Below are positions 19,622 through 24,340 of a stretch of 24,340 nucleotides of DNA, piece by piece (position 1 is the first letter of the stretch; each line of letters begins with the position of its first letter). Where the stretch lies: assembly GCA_040143965.1 (NCBI GenBank), contig JASJQH010000155.1, positions 1-24,340 on the forward strand, in the 5' to 3' direction. The notes beneath the pieces are model-generated. The model was given only the letters and a program-made list of their open reading frames with translations. It ran no database searches and was not told the origin of the DNA. The DNA is from Basidiobolus ranarum. Its lineage: Eukaryota; Basidiobolomycota; Basidiobolomycetes; Basidiobolales. Both the position numbers and the translations under genes were made by a program.

Positions 19622-19676
19622 CTATTGACACAAAGGGAAGATACAATGAGAGCACGAAGGACAATGGGAAGATTAC
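19622..19676 (-). other. Probable 5'UTR intron of ERG25
   Basis: On the minus strand, CAG|GTAATC at 19676 and GTCAATAG at 19622 form a good 55-nt donor-acceptor pair just upstream of the split start codon. Not testable from sequence alone. Confidence 0.4.
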
Positions 19677-20141
19677 CTGTATTTATTTAGCGCAATGACG
19701 AGGGTACCTAAAGTGGGGGTATTTACTTTATTTGTTTGTGTGTAACATTTCTATCAGTAATTTCATGATTCTTCACATTCATTTGTGAGTTTGAATCAAA
19801 TAAATGAAAATCATTTAGAAACTTTTGATCGGCTCGGAAGACACTGCTTCAAAAGGACTTTAATATATGATATATACGGAAAAACACATGTCTAATCTAC
19901 CGCAATGTAAGTTTCATTCATTGAAGTTCTAATCTGATAAAAAGCATCTGATAAGCGAGGTAATGCTCTTCCATATTGGAATCAATCTTGGCATCATTTT
20001 GGGCTCTATTATAGAAACCTGTCATATATGATAATGAGACAAAGTAGCTCTATAAAGAAAACTAACATGTGAATAACAATGTGGCAAGTTGTATCTTTGC
20101 TGTCTTGAAACCCTTAGATTGAGGTAAGCATATTGCAGATG
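19677..20141. other. Gene-free interval
   Basis: Upstream of ERG25. AT-rich, no gene or RNA recognised. Confidence 0.4.
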
Positions 20142-20465
20142 GTGTTGAGATTAGCATAGCCTAAACATCTATATAGCCATGTATAGCTTAGTATTTAGCT
20201 GTTCCATATTGAACTAAGATATCACCTCAAGAGGAATTTACTTAGAAGTTTAAAGATACATCAATTCTGAGAACTTGTGCTGGAAGCCCCACACTTTGCA
20301 CACATGTTTCGGGCACCTTCCTTAACACATTCTACATGTTTGTTTGTTTACATCTTGACAAAAATATAAATATCTACTGCCTACTCAATAAATCAATAAG
20401 CAAAAACCACCAATTCTTCTAGTTCAAAAAACCACTTCCAACAAACTCTCGAAATACTTCAACAG
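20142..20465 (+). repeat. Dispersed repeat, copy A
   Basis: About 324 bp closely similar to copy B at 23446-23810. Shared blocks include CCTAAACATCTATATAG, TATAGCTTAGTA, GAGGAATTTACTTAGAA, AACTTGTGCT, ACTTTGC.CACATGTTTC, TTTGCTTACATCTTGACA-like, AATAAATCAATAA, AACCACTTCCA and AAATACTTCAACA. No coding capacity. The family is unknown; it could be a MITE, a SINE-like element or part of a larger element. Confidence 0.8.
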
Positions 20466-21203
20466 ATGGTGATGTGATGGAGATGTGTTCAGTATATGCA
20501 TATATGCCAAGTGCAAGCATGTATATTTATGTAAACTCTGAGATATTTTATAGGTTGTTCTTGTAGATTCAACTAGTAGTGAACTTTCTATAGTTTTTAA
20601 CTGGTCTTTGTGACGAGTCTTTATGATATCTTCAGTGAAGAAATTGGCTTTAGGGAAAACTAGCAATGGAGTGTGAATTAATTCCGACTACATCACAAAT
20701 ATCTATTTCTTGCACTAATCAAATTAATTAACTAAGGGTTTAAATTAATGCACTTCAGTGATATTTCACCATAATATTTGTGTTTCGAGAAATCTAGTAC
20801 TAATGGTTATCCCGTAACTGAAGAATATTCCTTGTTCGCAGGTTGCTATTACATTCGAGATACCGTGTACTTGACAGAACCTGACGTGAAGGTGTACAGA
20901 AGGATTTGTTAAACTGATTTTAATCCCCATATTAATTAACATTGCTACTCAAGCAGCGCTCAAACTTAGTGCCTATCCTATAGAAAGGTGTTCTATGGTT
21001 TTGGAAATTCTGAATTCCCATAAATGGCTACTAAATACCGGATTTCCATATTTTTATTAATTTCACCGAAACGTAGGACGTAACGTCCACCAAGAGAACT
21101 GAGTTAAATGAGAATCCTAGCTAGGTAAAATTTATCTACTGTCAGTGTTGCTGCTTGGTTAAATACCTTTCTTCACATTGTTTTTACAAACAAAATATTT
21201 GCT
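20466..21203. other. Gene-free interval
   Basis: No coding signal. The right end is the promoter region of the uroporphyrinogen decarboxylase gene; I see no clear TATA box. Confidence 0.4.
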
Positions 21204-22370
21204 ATGACTTTCCTTACTGACGCCGACTTTCCACCTCTCAAGAACGACTTGATACTTCGCGCAGCTCGTGGTGAACAAGTTGAGCGTGTTCCAGTTTGGG
21301 TGATGCGTCAGGCTGGTCGTTATTTGCCAGGTGAGCCTATTTTCAACCAGCTGTGTTATCGCTCTTTACTAAACCTTTTGTCCCTTATAGAATATCTCGA
21401 GGTTTCTAGAAAGCATCCTTTCTTCGAAGTTTGCCGTACTCCAGAATTGGCTACTAAAGTGACCCTTCAACCAATAGACCGTTACCCTGGACTTCTTGAT
21501 GCCTCTATTATTTTCTCCGACATTCTAGTTGTCCCTCAAGCATTAGGTATGGAGGTTCAAATGCTTCCCGAAAAAGGTCCTCATTTTCCCTCCCCCTTGA
21601 ATACTCCAGCTGACCTGGAACTTTTGGAGAAAGAAGTTGACGTCAACAAGACCCTCAGCTATGTATTTGATGCTATCACTATGACTAGAAAGGCTTTAGA
21701 TGGTCGTGTTCCTCTCTTTGGTTTCTCCGGTGCTCCTTGGACGTTAATGGCCTATATGATTGAGGGCGGTGGTAGCAAGAATTACGCCAAGGCTAAGACT
21801 TGGTTTTATCAGTACCCCGAGGCAACCCATCAACTTCTCCAACGTCTTACTGACGTGATCGTTGACTATTTGGTTGGGCAAGTTAAAGCTGGAGCACAGA
21901 TGCTTCAATTGTTTGAGTCATGGGCCGGTGAACTCACTCCTGAAGATTTCAAAACTTTCTCTCTACCATATCTCAGCCAAATCGCAACTCGTGTTAAGAG
22001 CGAATTAAAGGCCATTGGTGCTAATGTTGCTCCTATGTTCGTATTTGCTAAAGGCGCCCACTATGCTTTGGAAGAACTCTCAGTGAGTGGCTACGATGTA
22101 GTCTCGTTGGATTGGACCATTGATCCCTTGGTTGCTAAAGCCCAAACTCAAGGACGCGTTACTTTACAAGGCAATCTTGACCCATGCATGTTGTTTGCTC
22201 CTGAAAAAGCCATACGCGAGGTTACTCGTACTATGTTAGAGAAATTCGGTACCAAGCAACGTTACATTGCTAACCTTGGACATGGTATGCTTCCCACCCA
22301 TACCCCCGAAGGTCTCCAGGCATATTTACAGGCTATTAAGGATATCAGTTTAGAGATGAACAAAGCTTGA
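21204..22370 (+). CDS. HEM12: Uroporphyrinogen decarboxylase, one stop-free intron
   Basis: Converts uroporphyrinogen III to coproporphyrinogen III in cytosolic heme synthesis. Exons 21204-21330 and 21391-22370 give 368 residues, the normal family length. The 60-nt intron 21331-21390 (GTGAGC...CTTATAG, with branch-like TACTAAAC) is a multiple of three and has no stop, so the region also reads as one open frame with 20 extra residues. Removing it restores the family motif RYLPEYLEVSRKH. Other signatures: RQAGRY (35-40), Asp86 in FSDILVVPQALGM (the catalytic aspartate by position), GFSGAPWTLMAYMIEGGGS, QLFESWAG, and GNLDPC with NLGHGMLPTHTPE near the C-terminus. The start ATG is the only one ahead of the conserved N-terminus. 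Poly(A) signal at 22487. Confidence 0.96.
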   Translation: MTFLTDADFPPLKNDLILRAARGEQVERVPVWVMRQAGRYLPGEPIFNQLCYRSLLNLLSLIEYLEVSRKHPFFEVCRTPELATKVTLQPIDRYPGLLDASIIFSDILVVPQALGMEVQMLPEKGPHFPSPLNTPADLELLEKEVDVNKTLSYVFDAITMTRKALDGRVPLFGFSGAPWTLMAYMIEGGGSKNYAKAKTWFYQYPEATHQLLQRLTDVIVDYLVGQVKAGAQMLQLFESWAGELTPEDFKTFSLPYLSQIATRVKSELKAIGANVAPMFVFAKGAHYALEELSVSGYDVVSLDWTIDPLVAKAQTQGRVTLQGNLDPCMLFAPEKAIREVTRTMLEKFGTKQRYIANLGHGMLPTHTPEGLQAYLQAIKDISLEMNKA

Positions 22371-22486
22371 GGAAGTAAATCGCTCGCTGGTGAGTTGACC
22401 CTATCTTTCACCCTCTCTATCAAAACCTAATTTGATTTAATATCTTTACTGAGAATGTAATTTAGTAAATATTTAGCGTACACCTT

Positions 22487-22492
22487 AATAAA
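22487..22492 (+). terminator. Poly(A) signal of the uroporphyrinogen decarboxylase gene
   Basis: AATAAA 117 bp after the stop codon. Confidence 0.5.
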
Positions 22493-22560
22493 GAAGTTTT
22501 TTGTACCAGATACAAAGACCGAACCATTTTAACGCAACCCTCATTGATTCTTAGAATTTA

Positions 22561-22587
22561 GGGATATTAGGGATATTAGGGATATTT
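22561..22587. repeat. Three copies of a 9-bp unit
   Basis: GGGATATTA twice, then GGGATATTT. A simple short tandem repeat in the downstream region of the heme gene. Confidence 0.85.
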
Positions 22588-22778
22588 TACACTACTGTCT
22601 TCAATAGCCAAGTCAGTAAGACTGGATTAATGCTTCAATAGGGAAATATGTCTCGTGCCATATCAACAGTCATAATTACCAATATGAATTACTTGCAGAA
22701 TTGCTTGCAGCAGTGAATATCGACTGACATATTTCAAGCAATTAATGGATGCAGTTGCACATGATCAAACTCTGCTCA

Positions 22779-22838
22779 AGATTAATCCATTGAAAGATAT
22801 CGAAAGAAAGATTAATCCATTGAAAGATATCGAAAGAA
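22779..22838. repeat. Perfect 30-bp tandem duplication
   Basis: A 30-bp unit containing ATTAATCCATTGAAAGATAT occurs at 22781 and again at 22811 without mismatch, pointing to a recent slippage event. Confidence 0.9.
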
Positions 22839-23159
22839 AGACTACTGGTAGTACATGTTGCTTATATATTTTATGTGGTGGCTTTAGTTAGAACTTCGAC
22901 CTATTAGATGACATACTTTACGATTTTGTATGAACTATGTGTGCTAGTACCAATCGAATCTCTCGGCATCAATCCCTAATGGATAAGAGTTTATCATAAT
23001 ATTAATTATTAATGTGGAAAGAATTGACATATTAGAATTCTGTTATAACTTCATTTATACAAAGAAAAATGCTATTTGTCAGCAATCAACGCTTTGATAG
23101 TAACTCAAGTATTTTCTTCCTCTAAATGCTTCATAATTTATTGTATTTTAATACTTTGA
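22839..23159. other. Gene-free interval
   Basis: AT-rich, no coding signal on either strand. Confidence 0.4.
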
Positions 23160-23351
23160 TCAGAAATATAGGTGGTTACAGACTTGTTGCATTTCCTTTA
23201 TAATAGCAAATATATTCATCAAAATGTTCTCTATGCCAAGAATATTTCTGACAGCTTTACAGATTGTATTGAAGATGATAATATGGAATGAGGCTGCACA
23301 GAAATCTTTGAAACTGGGATTAAAAGTCAGTGGAAGTAACATTTCAGACAT
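23160..23351 (-). pseudogene. Possible SNF2-like relic
   Basis: A 63-codon open stretch on the minus strand ends ENILMNIF...KEMQQVCNHLYF. This resembles the conserved segment of SNF2 ATPases that normally reads about MNLRKVCNHPYLF, between the two RecA lobes. The Pro of CNHP is replaced and the spacing is altered, and no flanking exons are visible. Same strand and family as the exon at the left end of the window, but different parts of the protein. The similarity is short, so the call is tentative. Confidence 0.3.
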
Positions 23352-23445
23352 ACATATCTGAGAACTATGAAATTCATATGCAAGAATATGACATGCACAA
23401 GAATAGAAAATAATATGTACGCATGGAGACTTGCTCGGTAGTATA

Positions 23446-23810
23446 GTGTTTGAGATTCAATATATATGAGTAGCATGGCCTAAACATCTATATAGTCATA
23501 TATAGCTTAGTACTGAGTTATCTTATATTTCATTAAGATATTATCCATTATTCTCATGAGGAATTTACTTAGAATATTGACACCAACTTAGAAGTTCTCA
23601 GATATCTAGATTTTGATAACTTGTGCTAGAAGTCCCAAACTTTGCGCACATGTTTCTGGGACCTTCTTAAAAACATTCTACTTGTTAGTTTGCTTACATC
23701 TTGACAGAACTGTAAATGTCAACTTTCAACTGAATAAATCAATAAATGAAAACCATCAATTTCTCTAATTCTCCAAACCACTTCCAGCATGCTCCCAAAT
23801 ACTTCAACAA
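23446..23810 (+). repeat. Dispersed repeat, copy B
   Basis: About 365 bp, same orientation as copy A (20142-20465), with small insertions and many substitutions. It is the left arm of an inverted pair with copy C. Confidence 0.8.
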
Positions 23811-24212
23811 TATCCAGCCTCACTTGGCTTTACTGCAATATATACAGAGATATTCAGTTGAATAAGGCTCACTTAGATGTAGATAATACTTACTATAAAG
23901 GAAATAAAGCTCATCTCCAGCCACTTTGATTTTTGATTTAGATATTTTTCCACCAACATTCAGTAACTTATGCAAATGGCAGGAGAAAGATCATATCAGC
24001 AATAAGTTTTTTAGCATTAATTACTGAGAAACAGCTTCTTTTATATATATACATGAAGTGCCAGTAGCTGTCAATTAGTTATTCAGATGTCACCAAACTT
24101 CACAAGTCCAGTGATATAAAGTCATATTGTAAGAATAAATACATGATGAAGTATCACAGTTAAACTCTTGAATATCTATACATCATGTTACTGTTAAAGT
24201 ATATCGGGATCC
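23811..24212. other. Spacer between inverted repeat copies B and C
   Basis: About 400 bp of AT-rich DNA, including a TATATATATA tract near 24043, with no open frame of note. It does not match the sequence after copy A. Confidence 0.45.
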
Positions 24213-24340
24213 CGTTGGAAATGGTTTGGAGAACTAGAGAAATTGGTGGTTTTCACTTATTGATATATTGAGTATTCAATTGACATTTATAGTTTTGTCA
24301 AGATGTTAATAAGCTAACAGGTAGAGTATGTTAAGGAAGG
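24213..24340 (-). repeat. Dispersed repeat, copy C, inverted, truncated by the window end
   Basis: The reverse complement begins CCTTCCTTAACA, continues through TTAACATCTTGACAAAACTATAAATGT-like sequence and ends AACCATTTCCAAC. This parallels copy A from about 20317 to 20447 and the matching part of copy B. The element continues beyond the window. Confidence 0.8.

Noticed and set aside
20142-20465. Solo LTR
   Set aside because: I could not see defined termini or a target-site duplication. It is left as an unclassified dispersed repeat.
21331-21390. Coding insertion of 20 residues in uroporphyrinogen decarboxylase
   Set aside because: It is bounded by GTGAGC and TTATAG with a branch-like TACTAAAC, and it breaks the conserved RYLPEY motif. 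It is an intron.

Overview
The window looks like nuclear DNA of an early-diverging fungus, probably Mucoromycota or a neighbouring phylum. The reasons are AT-rich intergenic DNA, short GT-AG introns of about 55-125 nt in almost every gene, an ergosterol-pathway C-4 methylsterol oxidase, tandem glutathione S-transferases of the kind common in Mortierella-like fungi, and a DNMT1-type cytosine methyltransferase. The exact lineage is inference.

Layout. 1-2.0 kb: last exon of a divergent SNF2-family ATPase (minus) whose upstream intron is filled by a six-unit, ~125-bp minisatellite, then a gene-free AT-rich stretch with a G/C-rich palindromic motif pair. 2.3-4.55 kb: two tandem GST-like genes with identical exon structure; the second carries a nonsense codon. 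4.9-5.4 kb: small secreted protein. 5.5-6.25 kb: NUDT15-like Nudix hydrolase (minus, four exons). 6.6-8.0 kb: neuroguidin/Lcp5 rRNA-processing factor (minus, five exons). 8.7-9.57 kb: decayed coding-like tract. 9.9-12.0 kb: intronless acetyl-CoA synthetase. 12.6-13.3 kb: TRAPPC2L/Tca17-like TRAPP subunit (five exons). 13.7-18.1 kb: DNMT1-type methyltransferase (five exons). 18.46-19.56 kb: ERG25 (minus). 19.7-21.2 kb: gene-free, with one copy of a dispersed repeat. 21.2-22.4 kb: uroporphyrinogen decarboxylase with one in-frame intron. 22.4-24.3 kb: repeat-rich DNA with an SNF2-like relic and two more copies of the dispersed repeat in inverted orientation.

The genes are mostly unrelated housekeeping functions (acetyl-CoA supply, sterol and heme synthesis, ribosome biogenesis, vesicle tethering, nucleotide-pool cleaning, DNA methylation). 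I see no operon-like system. The most unusual item is the DNMT1 gene. Its first exons are phase-compatible with the methyltransferase exons and supply the only start codon ahead of the RFTS domain. They encode a segment that reads like a ubiquitin-binding CUE domain, which would make a CUE-RFTS-BAH-BAH-methyltransferase protein. Second is the ERG25 start codon, which an intron splits as AT|G, so unspliced RNA reads AUG-UAA.

All splice sites, domain calls and residue numbers were worked out by eye from the sequence; no database search was run.
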